The notes under the pieces were generated by a model that was given only the letters and a program-made list of their open reading frames with translations, ran no database searches and was not told where the DNA came from. From the NCBI GenBank assembly GCA_034770075.1, contig CM068377.1, forward strand, positions 51,624,271-51,688,270: DNA of 64,000 nucleotides, given 5' to 3'. Origin of the DNA: Aralia elata (lineage: Eukaryota; Streptophyta; Magnoliopsida; Apiales; Araliaceae). Shown here one piece after another: positions 11,094-21,760 of the stretch; the stretch's first letter is position 1; every line of letters starts with the position of its first letter. The position numbers and the translations under genes are program-made.

Positions 11094-12567
11094 TGCCCTA
11101 AACCAGCCTATTTCAGCTTAGTTTCGTTGCAGCATACAGGGGGTTGGAAGAATGTGAAGGAAGAAGAATTCTGCAGCAGCAAGAACACGGAAATAGAGAG
11201 AAAAAGGAGCAAATTTTGCAATCAAATAGGAAGAAAAGAGAGGAAAAAAAGAGAGGATTTATATTCTTTGATTTTGATTGTACCAAATATACTCCTTATC
11301 TTAGTCAAATACACAAGTTCACATCCATTTGAGATCATTTGCAAGGTGAAAATTCCCTTTGTTCTAGCAATTTATATCATATTGTTTGGTTAAATTAAAT
11401 GTAGTTTTTCTTGTATATTGTTGTGGATCTATGGATTGAGGACTATTAGGGAGGGTTCCAATTGGAACGAAATTCTTCCTAATGGCCCGATGATATCCAT
11501 TTGGTGAATTTTAGCTCGTTGTAATGATGTATTATGCATAGTTTATTTAGATTGTTATTTTTAGGATCTCGTGGGTGTGTAGCGATTTTGGATGTGAGCC
11601 TAGGAGCGCGACCCCGTGGTCCAAATCCGATGATGGACATCGTTTGATATATGTAATAAATTCGATGTACCTTTCATTGTAAATATGTAATCGTCGGGCC
11701 TTAAAACGACGCCAAGGCGAGAATCGTGTTTAAGGCCCCAAAATAGTGAAACTTGTGATTGTAGGCGTTTGGGGTTATTTTGATGGCTTACATGCCCATG
11801 AATAACTCCGATGCGTGTTTATGCTTGATTTGATTTATGACACGAAATTGATTTCAAAGCCAAATGATAAGATTTTCATAAAAATCAATCAAATTAGGTT
11901 GTTAGCATCACGAGGCTTAAAATGAGAAGTGCTAACGAATGTCGATTCCTATTTAACGAGAAAGCTAAAGAAAATCGTTTTCAGAAATCACAAAAATTGT
12001 TTCATAAAATAAGTGACGTTTTATTAAACCGTTGTGCATAGGGTTAAAGAGATCCTATAAATTGCCCATCATTTGAGTTACGAGGGCAACACATAGATCT
12101 CGATTCCTATTTTGACGAAGGTTTGGAAAACTCTTGTTTTGCCAAAACGACACCTAATGAAAATCTCATAGTTTTTGACAATTAAAATCAAATCTTTCCT
12201 CATAAAGCTTTCTCGTGTATGCCGAAAAGACATTCCGAAGCATTCTCAAATTAAAGCACGACTTTTCCTAAAAATCCAAATGATTCTTTCATACAAACTC
12301 ACCACAACATTCACATGGGCACACACACACATACGCGCATACACACACACACACATTCGAGAATTAAAGGATAGGAATGCATCAAGATTGCGGTAACCGT
12401 GTTTCACGAAAGTCGGGGGGTGCCTAACACCTTCCCCTCGCTTAAGCAAGCCCCCGAACTCTATGAATCTCGGTTCGCAGACCAATTAATTCGGAGTCAC
12501 ATATGAGCCAGCGATTTACGAAAACGAAATTCGGATGAGTTGGTACATCCATTTCAAATATACCAAC

Positions 12568-12579
12568 TGGCGACTCTGG
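12568..12579 (+). other. Primer-site look-alike inside B LTR
   Basis: TGGCGACTCTGG repeats the first 11 bases of the true primer site at 12723, 155 bp further on. It is preceded by an inverted pair GTTGGTA / TACCAAC. The same arrangement occurs in the LTRs of F. Confidence 0.7.
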
Positions 12580-12722
12580 TTAATTGGCTCATCATAAAAA
12601 CGATCTTTCAAAACCCCGTCGACACTCAAGCCGACCCTTTTTCCAAAATCACATAATAAAAAGGCTAAGATCGGAAAAGGACGAATATCGCGAAGGAGAC
12701 GCGAAAACCCGGCGTCGACAGC

Positions 12723-12740
12723 TGGCGACTCTGCTGGGGA
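12723..12740 (+). other. Element B primer binding site
   Basis: TGGCGACTCTGCTGGGGA, two bases after the LTR, is complementary (about 16 of 18, from memory of the tRNA) to the 3' end of plant Arg tRNA, the primer typical of Tat/Ogre-type elements. Confidence 0.85.
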
Positions 12741-13454
12741 TATTAGAGGGCTTAAGCCGCGTTCAAATCTTGATGCTATCCTATCCTTTAAAATTCATGA
12801 ATATGTGTGTGCATGCGATATTTTGATCATTTTTACTTTTGTTGTGTGAATGTGTGTTTTGTCCAATAAGTGAATGATTGAATGGGATTGCTTTAGTTTA
12901 AAGTAAAATCATTTGCATACGGTGAGGACGATGAATGTGAATGTATGTTGAGAGAGTACCTCCTCTTGAGGCGAACCTGTCGGTTGCTTATTACTGGACT
13001 CGAAGGGGCTGCTCCCCGGAGATGGCTCAGGAAACGCACCACCCAAATCCGCTCCAATCGAAAGGATTCAGACGAGTAGATTGCGAAGATTTGGGGACCT
13101 TCATGCCGAAAAGCCCGCGAGAGTAACCCTAGGATAGGTCAGCCTCTGATAAACCTAACGTAAGGGAAGCTTCTTCATGCCCATTTATCATTAAGTCAAA
13201 TAAATAAATGTCATGTAAATGGCATACAACTGTCATGCCGTCATCATTGTAATAAATGTGTCTTGTATCATGTGATTACATCACCTGCACATATAAAGAG
13301 AGTACTGACTTGGTTTTGCAGGAAGGCCATCCACACCACGTACCAAGGTTTTATAACTTCTAAATACTATCCTGTCATCAAACACTGACCTTGTTTTGCA
13401 GGATAAGATTAGAGAACCGGAAAAAAAAAAAAAATAAATAAAAATCAGGCATCA
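12741..13454 (+). other. Element B leader region
   Basis: Homologous to the leader of F up to about 13140 (AGGGCTTAAGCCGC near its start and CATTTGCATACGGTGAGGAC later). Two splice-acceptor-like TTGGTTTTGCAGG / TTGTTTTGCAGG motifs lie at 13312-13324 and 13392-13404. No ORF resembles gag. Confidence 0.6.
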
Positions 13455-14099
13455 GTGTTGACATACATCTGCCAATTTGTAGCTGGCATAGTACTAAACT
13501 ACGGCCCTTGTTTGTTTGGTGAGATTGCCCCTAGTACCCAACTGAGAGGCCGTAAAGTCCATACTCCATCCATCCAAATGGCAGAAGCCGGTAGCCATGA
13601 AATTACAGTTCTGCCACTCCAACAATACGGCCGAATGCGAGGGATGCATCCTAGGACTGAGATTAGCCCTGGGAATTGCGGCACAGACTTGTCCAGCCTA
13701 TGAGGATCAGATCGGAGAGATCTCCCATAGTGACGCCCTCCCTGAATGGGCTTGGTATCAAAACATTAAGGAGTTCCTTCGAGACAACCCCTCTACCGAA
13801 AATGCAGACCTGACCGGGGAAAGAGAATCCAAAGATGGGCAGTGAATTTCTTCCTAAGCTACGGAACTGCTGAGATATCTGGAAAGCCGAAGAAGCCCTG
13901 ATTAATGAACGAAGTACATGGCGATGTGTGCGGAGCCCATATGAGCAGAACATTTTTGGCAAAGTAAATCATGTGAACGGGTCACTACTGGCTAACCACG
14001 AAAACTGACTGCGTCAAGAAATGCCATCAATGCCAAATCCATGCCAATGCGATCCATACACCTCCTAATGAGCTCCATTGCTTGACCTCACCGTGGCCA
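13455..14099 (+). pseudogene. Element B: relics of aRNase H and integrase zinc finger
   Basis: In broken frames the translation shows the NNTAE-EGC-LGLRLA stretch of the second (archaeal-type) RNase H of Tat elements at about 13608-13675, then from about 13905 an integrase HHCC zinc-finger segment (HMS, GHYWLT, KKCHQCQ). Both match element F. Stops and frameshifts make this non-functional. The integrase piece ends abruptly at about 14099, where sequence homologous to the protease end begins. Confidence 0.75.
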
Positions 14100-14520
14100 G
14101 TTGGACCCTGCAGCAGGTGATATCCAGGAAAGGAAAAATCCCAGAGTATGGCAGTGAATCCCGGCCAGTAGAAGATCAATGGGTTTTAAAATTCTGAGTT
14201 TACTTCAAATCCCTGCACGCTCATGTCATTTTGTCATGTTCTCCAAAAGGAAGACCATGTGCTGAAATGTTTTATATATATGACGAGCATTTTTGTTTTA
14301 TGTCAGGTACCCCGATTTGAGGCACTCTAGCCTGACGAGCAATAGGCCAAATTTGAAGGAAGATCATGATTTTGTATAGAGCTAGATTTCGATCTGATGG
14401 GGATTGAGCAGGGCGAGACAGATATCGACAATACGCCTGACGAGATCAAAGGATGGGTCGAAGACAAACCCGAACCCGGCTTAGACCAAACCATCGCCAT
14501 CAAACATCAGAGCCCCTAAC
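14100..14520 (+). pseudogene. Element B: protease end, intron relic, RT N-terminal relic
   Basis: TTGGACC and GTGATATCC match the end of gag-pro in F. An intron-like stretch follows and ends in TTTTGTTTTATGTCAG at 14290-14305. Then comes the start of the RT region (IEQ, DEIKGWVED and DQT-like words) up to about 14520, with stops. In F these parts lie before aRNase H and integrase, so the order here is permuted. Confidence 0.7.
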
Positions 14521-15181
14521 GATCACAAAAAACCCGGAGTAGGGGCAGATTCGACCACAAAAAAAAAATCAAAAAATTAAAAAATCAAAAATCCCCCAAA
14601 CCTTTCAACAGGTCAAAGGACCAGATCTTTTGCCAGCCCAACGAGATACCGATGCAACCAGTACGAGGGAGATCACAAGAAAAGCAACTTAACACTGGGG
14701 CATTTGTCAACCACCCAGGAAATGATGACGTGCAAATTGGCACCCATGCAACAATCCCATCAACATGCACCATCATCATCAGATGCTACCTCACGTCAAT
14801 TCAATCTTCAACGATACGATCATCTGGCATTTGTCAAGCATAGTTTTTTCGGGATACGATGACCCGCGTGAGAGGGGGATTTTATTTGACTTGATAGGAA
14901 TCGGACAATTTCTGACAAGCATCCGTGGAGCACGATCGTGAGTATGATTAGACGAAGAAGGCTATTCAACCTTTTGATCGGGTACAAAGCCTTAATTCAA
15001 AGCAACGTTTGCGACAGAATCGACCTCATGTGACAGCCTTCACTTTGCATTTGCACAAACTTTCAGTTGTGGGGTATAAAACTATGACGACGTTGATGGC
15101 AATTAACACGTAGTCAGACAGTCAATAATTATCAAGCTAATATCCAGAAGTCAAACGATAAATGATTATCAAGCTAATGTC

Positions 15182-15665
15182 TCGAATCGTGGCCTGGGTT
15201 ATTCGAGTAATTAAGCCGAGGGGTGTCTCTACACCTGGTGCCCTAAAGCCATCTGGTTTGGGAGTCGCTGGCCCAACACTCGTTACATGGGTAACTCAGA
15301 GCCTAAGAAAACGAGCATTACAGTAGAGGAGACCCGAGCATATTCGAATCGTGGCGTGGGTTACTCGAGTAATTAAGCCTAGGGGGTGTTTCTGCATCTG
15401 GTGCCCTAAAGCCGTCTGGTTTGGGAGTCACCGGCCTAACACTCACTACATGGGTAACTCAAGCCTAAGAAAACGAATCTTGCGCAAGGGCAAGCAAAGA
15501 ATGAATGGGGCAGACCACCAGCTTTTCTCGAACCGTGGCCTTTGTTACTCGAGTAAATAAACCTGAAGGGGTGTCTGTACACTTAATGCCCCAAAACCGT
15601 CTGGTTTGGGAGTCATTGGTCCAAAACTCGTTAAAAGGGTAACTTTGAATAGCCTAAGAAAACGA
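15182..15665. repeat. Three tandem copies, 162-184 bp spacing
   Basis: Copies start at 15182, 15344 and 15528 with TCGAA(T/C)CGTGGC. Each holds GGTGTCT-type, TCTGGTTTGGGAGTC and CCTAAGAAAACGA words. No coding is credible. The stretch 14520-15180 before it shows nothing recognisable. Confidence 0.85.
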
Positions 15666-15986
15666 GACAAGTGCAGTGGACTAATAAAGAGAAGAGATAA
15701 TGCGAAAAACTTTCGGCCTTAAACAATGAGTCATGGAAGAGAAACCCTTACTGAGTGCTGCATCGCACAGTGCATTTGTCATATGACGTCAATCCTGCTA
15801 AGGACGTTGTCGAGAATGGAGACAGAGTGTCTTTGACGAGGGAAGGTAGTTCTTTTGAATTCGACCTCACTCACGTACAGTGACCATGAATGCTTGAAGG
15901 CGTTCTTACGATTTCATAACTCGTCAAATAGAAAATCATCAACTCACGAGGGATCAAAAAAAAAAAAAAAAAAATACATTCACAGT

Positions 15987-16427
15987 TCACGACTTGCTAG
16001 ATTGTACGATCAATAGATATTCAATTTCATGTGCTTTAACTGCATTTTTGTCGAGATTATAATAGCTTTGTGTTGAACTAACACTAACGGCCCGAGCCTT
16101 CAAGTTTTGGCATTTGTTAGTCATCTGATATGCAGGATCTTGCAGAGCTGTGGATAACTCAGCATGGTCAACATCGCGAGTTTTCGATAGAAATTCTTGG
16201 TAGCGACACGCGCCAAGGCAGGGGCAGTTAAGAATCGTGAAATGGAAGGAAGCTGAGGCTGCACAGAACTCTTCGGCATTGGGCCTCTCCCCAATCCTGA
16301 CTATCACTGCCTCGACATCTAAATGATCCACGTGCATGAGCATATACAAAGATGATATAGTTCGGGGCGACAACATATCGGCCATCAGAAATGAGCAAAA
16401 GGCCAAGGAGCCCAACATAGCTGTCAA
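15987..16427 (-). CDS. Uncharacterised antisense ORF in element B
   Basis: A 146-codon frame on the minus strand, rich in Cys and His in places (for example NCPCLGACRY), with no domain I recognise. It lies about 200 bp beyond a motif (16628-16655) that in F sits directly before an antisense gene, so position suggests the remains of an antisense cargo gene. An overlapping minus frame at 16228-16458 covers part of it. It may equally be chance or a captured host fragment; frame length alone is weak evidence. Confidence 0.25.
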   Translation of the reverse strand: MTAMLGSLAFCSFLMADMLSPRTISSLYMLMHVDHLDVEAVIVRIGERPNAEEFCAASASFHFTILNCPCLGACRYQEFLSKTRDVDHAELSTALQDPAYQMTNKCQNLKARAVSVSSTQSYYNLDKNAVKAHEIEYLLIVQSSKS

Positions 16428-16441
16428 TCATCACTGAGAGC

Positions 16442-16551
16442 GAAACAGACTGCCTCAAATGAAGACGACCAAGAACAGGCAGAATACCAAACCAATGAAA
16501 CAGACTGCCTCAAATGAAGACAACCAAGAACAGGCAGAGTACCAAACCAAT
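16442..16551. repeat. 55-bp tandem duplication
   Basis: Two near-identical units start at 16442 and 16497, each beginning GAAACAGACTGCCTCAAATG; two base differences are visible. Confidence 0.9.
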
Positions 16552-16627
16552 GTTGAAGTCTAGAAGCTACACTTCACGACGAGGCGTGATCCAGTCAAAT
16601 GTTGGCAAAAACCAACGGCTGTCGAAT

Positions 16628-16655
16628 CGTATCATTTGACTGAACAGGGGTCATT
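16628..16655. promoter_or_regulatory. Conserved motif, copy 1 in B
   Basis: GTATCA-TTTGACTG-ACAGGGGTCATT, shared with a second copy at 18316-18343 and with F at 48121-48149. On the minus strand it reads as a pyrimidine-rich intron end leading to CGACAG. About 90 bp further on the plus strand is TTCATGCATGCAGG, also seen after copy 2 as CATGCAGG. Confidence 0.6.
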
Positions 16656-16909
16656 TCTATCTAAAACATATGTTGTGCACATGCATATGTCCATAACATA
16701 TCTGCCAGATCATGCATAACATCTTTTTCATGCATGCAGGTACGATCAAAATGAAAATCTTCAGGAAAGTACGAGCACATCGCTTTCAACCTCACAAATG
16801 AACAGAGTGATGGCTTTTGCGGCATGGTACGTGGACGATGTTGGTGGGAGATCCAGGACATGAAGCCGATCACACATCCGACTTCAAGAAATCATAAAAA
16901 AAAAAAAAG

Positions 16910-17455
16910 GAAAAAAGACAAAAAATAACAAACCCTGGGAAGGGCTGAGATCCAAGCGAACCACGACAAAGATGGTGAGCACCCCTGGGAAGGGCTGATA
17001 TCCACAAAAAGAAAAAAGACAAAAAACAACAAACCCTGGGAAGGGCTGAGATCCACGCGAACCACAACAAAGATGGTGAGCACCCCTGGGAAGGGCTGAT
17101 ATCCACCAAAAGAAAAAAGACAAAAAACAACAAACCTTGGGAAGGGCTGAGATCCACGCGAACCACAACAAAGATGGTGAGCACCCCTGAGAAGGGCTGA
17201 TATCCACCAAAAGAAAAAGATAAAAAACAACAAACCCTGGGAAGGGCTGAGATCCACGCGAACCACGACAAGATGGTGAGCAACCCTGAGAAGGGCTGAT
17301 ATCCACAAAAGAAAAAAGACAAAAAACAACAAACCCTGGGAAGGGCTGAGATCCACGCGAACCACAACAAGATGGTGAGCAATCCTGGGAAGGGCTGATA
17401 TCCACAAAAAGAAAAAAGACAAAAAACAACAAACCCTGGGAAGGGCTGAGATCCA
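16910..17455. repeat. 101-bp tandem array
   Basis: About 5.4 units start at 16910, 17011, 17112, 17213, 17311 and 17411. Each unit holds two half-related words, CCTGGGAAGGGCTGAGATCC and CCTGGGAAGGGCTGATATCC, so it is itself a dimer. The minus-strand frames with repeated ISALPR/SPSQG words are artefacts. Confidence 0.95.
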
Positions 17456-18297
17456 AGATAACCAACCGGCGACGATAACCGGGGGTTACAAGATGGGTGT
17501 CCGGCGACGAAAACCGGCCCCGACAAGACAATCGACCGGCGACGATAACCGGCGATTACGAGATGGATGTCCGGCGACGAAAACCGGCTCCGACAAGATA
17601 ACCAACCGGCGACGATAACCGGGGGTTATGAGATGGGTGACCGGCGACGATACCCGGCCCCGACGAGACAATCGACCGGCGACGATAACCGGCGATTACG
17701 AGATGGATGTCCAGCGACGAAAACCGGCTCCGACAAGATAACCAACCGGCGACGATAACCGGGGGTTATGAGATGGGTGACCGGCGACGATACCCGGCCC
17801 CGACGAGACAATCGACCGGCGACGATAACCGACGATTACGAGATGGATGTCCGGCGACGAAAACCGGCTCCGACAAGATAACCAACCGGCGACGATAACC
17901 GGGAGTTACGAGATGGGTGACCGGCGACGATACCCGGCCCCGACGAGACAATCGACCGGCGACGATAACCGGCGATTACGAGATGGATGTCCGGCGACGA
18001 AAACCGGCTCTGACAAGATAACCAACCGGCGACGATAACCGGGGGTTACGAGATGGGTGACCGGCGACGATACCCGGCCCTGACGAGACAATCGACCGGC
18101 GACGATAACCGGCGATTACGAGATGGATGTCCGGCAACGAAAACCGGCTCCGACAAGATAACCAACCGGCGACGATAACCGGGGGTTACGAGATGGGTGA
18201 CCGGCGACGATACCCGGCCTCGACGAGACAATTGACCGGCGACGATAACCGGCGATTACGAGATGGATGTCCGGCGACGAAAACCGGCTCCGACAAG
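17456..18297. repeat. 140-bp satellite-like array in B 3' region
   Basis: Six units of 140 bp, each built from about six copies of the submotif ACCGGCGACGATAACCGG with variants (GATTACGAGATGGATG, GGGTTACGAGATGGGTG). It is homologous to the 139-bp array in F. Tandem repeats in the 3' UTR are a known feature of Tat-clade elements and a known source of satellite DNA. The many 61-63-codon frames on both strands are repeat artefacts. Confidence 0.95.
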
Positions 18298-18817
18298 CGG
18301 TGACACCTGTAGAATTGTATCAAAAGACTGTACAGGGGTCATTTTTCATTTTAAATGTTGTGTCACATGCATTGAATAAGTGATAATTCTGTACGTGATC
18401 CATGCAGGTTAGGTGTCAAGGTCCTAGCCTATCAGAGTCAAAAGCAATGGTTGCCGAGAACGATGTGCGAGGACGAATTCCAAGGATGCCCTTCAAAGCT
18501 AGTCAGGAGAATAACTTCCTTTGATGACAATGGGATGGAATAAGGTGATTACGAGAGGGGTGACCGGATATGAGACCCGACATTCATAGGACAATCGACA
18601 GGATACGAGACCCGGCGATTACGAGACGAGCGACAGGTTAAGGATTGATGCATTGACACCTTTACGAATGTGTTGCATGCCTTACATCTTGCGTTACATC
18701 ATAAGTTGTATGTGTTGCACTGTCATTCTTATGCACTGTCATTCATGCATCGTGTGTCTACTTCTTTATCATGTTCATTTCATTTAACATTTCATAAACA
18801 TGATAAAGAGGGGCAGC
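18298..18817 (+). other. Element B 3' terminal module and polypurine tract
   Basis: It contains motif copy 2 (18316-18343), short direct repeats of (G)ACCCGG(C)GATTACGAGA type near 18540-18640, and about 165 bp (18650-18817) closely matching the same place in F (GCATTGACAC, CACTGTCATTC, CATTTCATAAACATGATAAA). It ends with the polypurine tract AAAGAGGGGCA, then GC and the 3' LTR. Confidence 0.8.
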
Positions 18818-20881
18818 TGTAGACACCCAAATTTTGCGCTTCGTATACTAACCGTGACAGGAGGGCAAAATCGTCAAATGAACCGGCCTGTGAGAGCGAG
18901 GGATGCACAAGTGCGAACACTCGACGCCACCGCAACGATTTGCAAATCAAAACCGACGTGACAGCAGGGCCGTCCGAAATGAGCATGCCCGAATGATGTG
19001 GCACGTCTCCCAGTGATTCTCGGACTGCAAAATACAAGCCTGTCGGCGAAAACCGACGTCACGACACGAGAAACAAGGTGCGGTTCGGAAAACGAGAAAA
19101 TCAGCCCACCCAGCCGCGGATTGATCTGCGGCCAAACGATTAAAATAATGGTGGTGCGCACGGGACTCGAAACCAGGAAACCAGCTGAGTGCGATGGGGG
19201 GTGGGCCAGCCAGCCGCAGATTGATCTGCGGCCAGCCGCAGATCAATCTGCGGCTGCCCTAAAGCAGCCTATTTCAGCTTAGTTTCGTTGCAGCATACAG
19301 GGGGTTGGAAGAATGTGAAGGAAGAAGAATTCTGCAGCAGCAAGAACACGGAAATAGAGAGAAAAAGGAGCAAATTTTGCAATCAAATAGGAAGAAAAGA
19401 GAGGAAAAAAAGAGAGGATTTATATTCTTTGATTTTGATTGTACCAAATATACTCCTTATCTTAGTCAAATACACAAGTTCACATCCATTTGAGATCATT
19501 TGCAAGGTGAAAATTCCCTTTGTTCTAGCAATTTATATCATATTGTTTGGTTAAATTAAATGTAGTTTTTCTTGTATATTGTTGTGGATCTATGGATTGA
19601 GGACTATTAGGGAGGGTTCCAATTGGAACGAAATTCTTCCTAATGGCCCGATGATATCCATTTGGTGAATTTTAGCTCGTTGTAATGATGTATTATGCAT
19701 AGTTTATTTAGATTGTTATTTTTAGGATCTCATGGGTGTGTAGCGATTTTGGATGTGAGCCTAGGAGCGCGACCCCGTGGTCCAAATCCGATGATGGACA
19801 TCGTTTGATATATGTAATAAATTCGATGTACCTTTCATTGTAAATATGTAATCGTCGGGTCTTAAAACGACGCCAAGGCGAGAATCGTGTTTAAGGCCCC
19901 AAAATAGTGAAACTTGTGATTGTAGGCGTTTGGGGTTATTTTGATGGCTTACATGCCCATGAATAACTCCGATGCGTGTTTATGCTTGATTTGATTTATG
20001 ACACGAAATTGATTTCAAAGCCAAATGATAAGATTTTCATAAAAATCAATCAAATTAGGTTGTTAGCATCACGAGGCTTAAAATGAGAAGTGCTAACGAA
20101 TGTCGATTCCTATTTAACGAGAAAGCTAAAGAAAATCGTTTTCAGAAATCACAAAAATTGTTTCATAAAATAAGTGACGTTTTATTAAACCGTTGTGCAT
20201 AGGGTTAAAGAGATCCTATAAATTGCCCATCATTTGAGTTACGAGGGCAACGCATAGATCTCGATTCCTATTTTGACGAAGGTTTGGAAAACTCTTGTTT
20301 TGCCAAAACGACACCTAATGAAAATCTCATAGTTTTTGACAATTAAAATCAAATCTTTCCTCATAAAGCTTTCTCGTGTATGCCGAAAAGACATTCCGAA
20401 GCATTCTCAAATTAAAGCACGACTTTTCCTAAAAATCCAAATGATTCTTTCATACAAACTCACCACAACATTCACATGGGCACACACACACATACGCGCA
20501 TACACACACACACACATTCGAGAATTAAAGGATAGGAATGCATCAAGATTGCGGTAACCGTGTTTCACGGAAGTCGGGGGGTGCCTAACACCATCCCCTC
20601 GCTTAAGCAAGCCCCCGAACTCAATGAATCTCGGTTCGCAGACCAATTAATTCGGAGTCACATATGAGCCAGCGATTTACGAAAACGAAATTCGGATGAG
20701 TTGGTACATCCATTTCAAATATACCAACTGGCGACTCTGGTTAATTGGCTCATCATAAAAACGATCTTTCAAAACCCCGTCGACACTCAAGCCGACCCTT
20801 TTTCCAAAATCACATAATAAAAAGGCTAAGACCGGAAAAGGACGAATATCGCGAAGGAGACGCGAAAACCCGGCGTCGACA
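18818..20881 (+). mobile_element. Element B 3' LTR
   Basis: 2064 bp, colinear with the 5' LTR at an offset of 8161 bp, with the same three palindromes (19113, 19213, 19235). Visible differences are isolated substitutions such as AAACCAGCC/AAAGCAGCC and GATCTCGTGGG/GATCTCATGGG. More than 99 percent identity by eye points to recent insertion. Confidence 0.95.
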
Positions 20882-21129
20882 ACAGGCGCACACCAAACGA
20901 CGCCGTTTTAGGCCGGGCAAGGAAGGCACGCGCGCAATGCGCGGGAGGCACCGACGGAAAAATTACAGAATTGCCCCTCCGTCCGGATTTTTGCATTATT
21001 TACTGATTTGCCATCCAGATTTATATTAATTAATTTAAATACTTTAAATTATATTATTAAATTTTGTAAAATTAGTAAATGCAAAAAAAAATTAAGTTTG
21101 CGCATTTAATCTTGTGTTTTCTGAATATA

Positions 21130-21760
21130 TTATATTAATTAACTATTGTTTAATTGTTATTAAATAATGATTAAGGATAATTAAGAATTGTAAATTAATT
21201 ATTTATTATTTAATTAACCTTAAGAAATAAATAAATCTAATTAGTTATTATTTATTATTAAATAATACCTAAAGATAATTCATATTTACTAATTAATTAT
21301 TTATTATTTGATTAACTTTAAATAATAAATAAACCTAATTAGTTATTATTTATTATTAAATAATAACTAAAGATGATTATTACACACTAATTAATTATTT
21401 ATTATTTGATTAACTTTAAATAATAAATAAACCTAATTAGTTATTATTTATTATTAAATAATAACTAAAGATAATTATTACTCACTAATTAATTATTTAT
21501 TATTTGATTAACTTTAAATAATAAATAAACCTAATTAGTTATTATTTATTATTAAATAATAACTAAAGATAATTATTACTCACTAATTAATTATTTATTA
21601 TTCGATTAACTTTAAATAATAAATAAACCTAATTAGTTATTATTTATTATTAAATAATAACTAAAGATAATTATTACTCACTAATTAATTATTTATTATT
21701 TGATTAACTTTAGATAATGAATAAACCTAACTAATTATTTTTTTTCTAATCTTAAATAAT
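21130..21760. repeat. 98-bp AT-rich array, 5' LTR of A
   Basis: Units recur every 98 bp (ATTAACTTTAAATAATAAA at 21311, 21409, 21507, with variants at 21605 and 21703), plus a diverged first unit. The 3' LTR holds one unit fewer. Confidence 0.9.

Larger units (their letters stand above)
10657..12720 (+). mobile_element. Element B 5' LTR
   Basis: 2064 bp, the same length as the 3' LTR; by eye about eight or nine substitutions separate them. It carries three palindromic GCCGC-type sites, a degenerate TATA position (TATTTCAG at 11109), a CA-rich microsatellite near 12325, and a primer-site look-alike at 12568. ORFs at 10649-11393 and 12175-12485 recur in the 3' LTR simply because the LTRs are copies; none resembles a protein. 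Confidence 0.95.
10657..20881 (+). mobile_element. Element B: non-autonomous Tat-clade element
   Basis: A 10,225-bp element starts TGTAGACACCC and ends CGGCGTCGACA, with a perfect duplication ACAGG (10652-10656, 20882-20886) in the 5' LTR of A. It has equal LTRs, an Arg-tRNA-like primer site and a polypurine tract. No gag is seen, only decayed and permuted pol pieces, and much of the interior is tandem repeats. LTRs, leader, satellite and terminal module are homologous to those of F. It would need proteins in trans. Confidence 0.95.

Noticed and set aside
10837..11393. Frames of 62-94 codons recurring at 18998-19554
   Set aside because: Duplicated only because both lie in LTRs of B; they start near palindromes and have no family resemblance.
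16870..18231. Frames of 61-218 codons with repeated words on both strands
   Set aside because: They repeat with the 101-bp and 140-bp tandem units; pure repeat translation.
17456..18297. CRISPR-like repeat array
   Set aside because: Units are 140 bp without unique spacers, in a plant retrotransposon 3' UTR.
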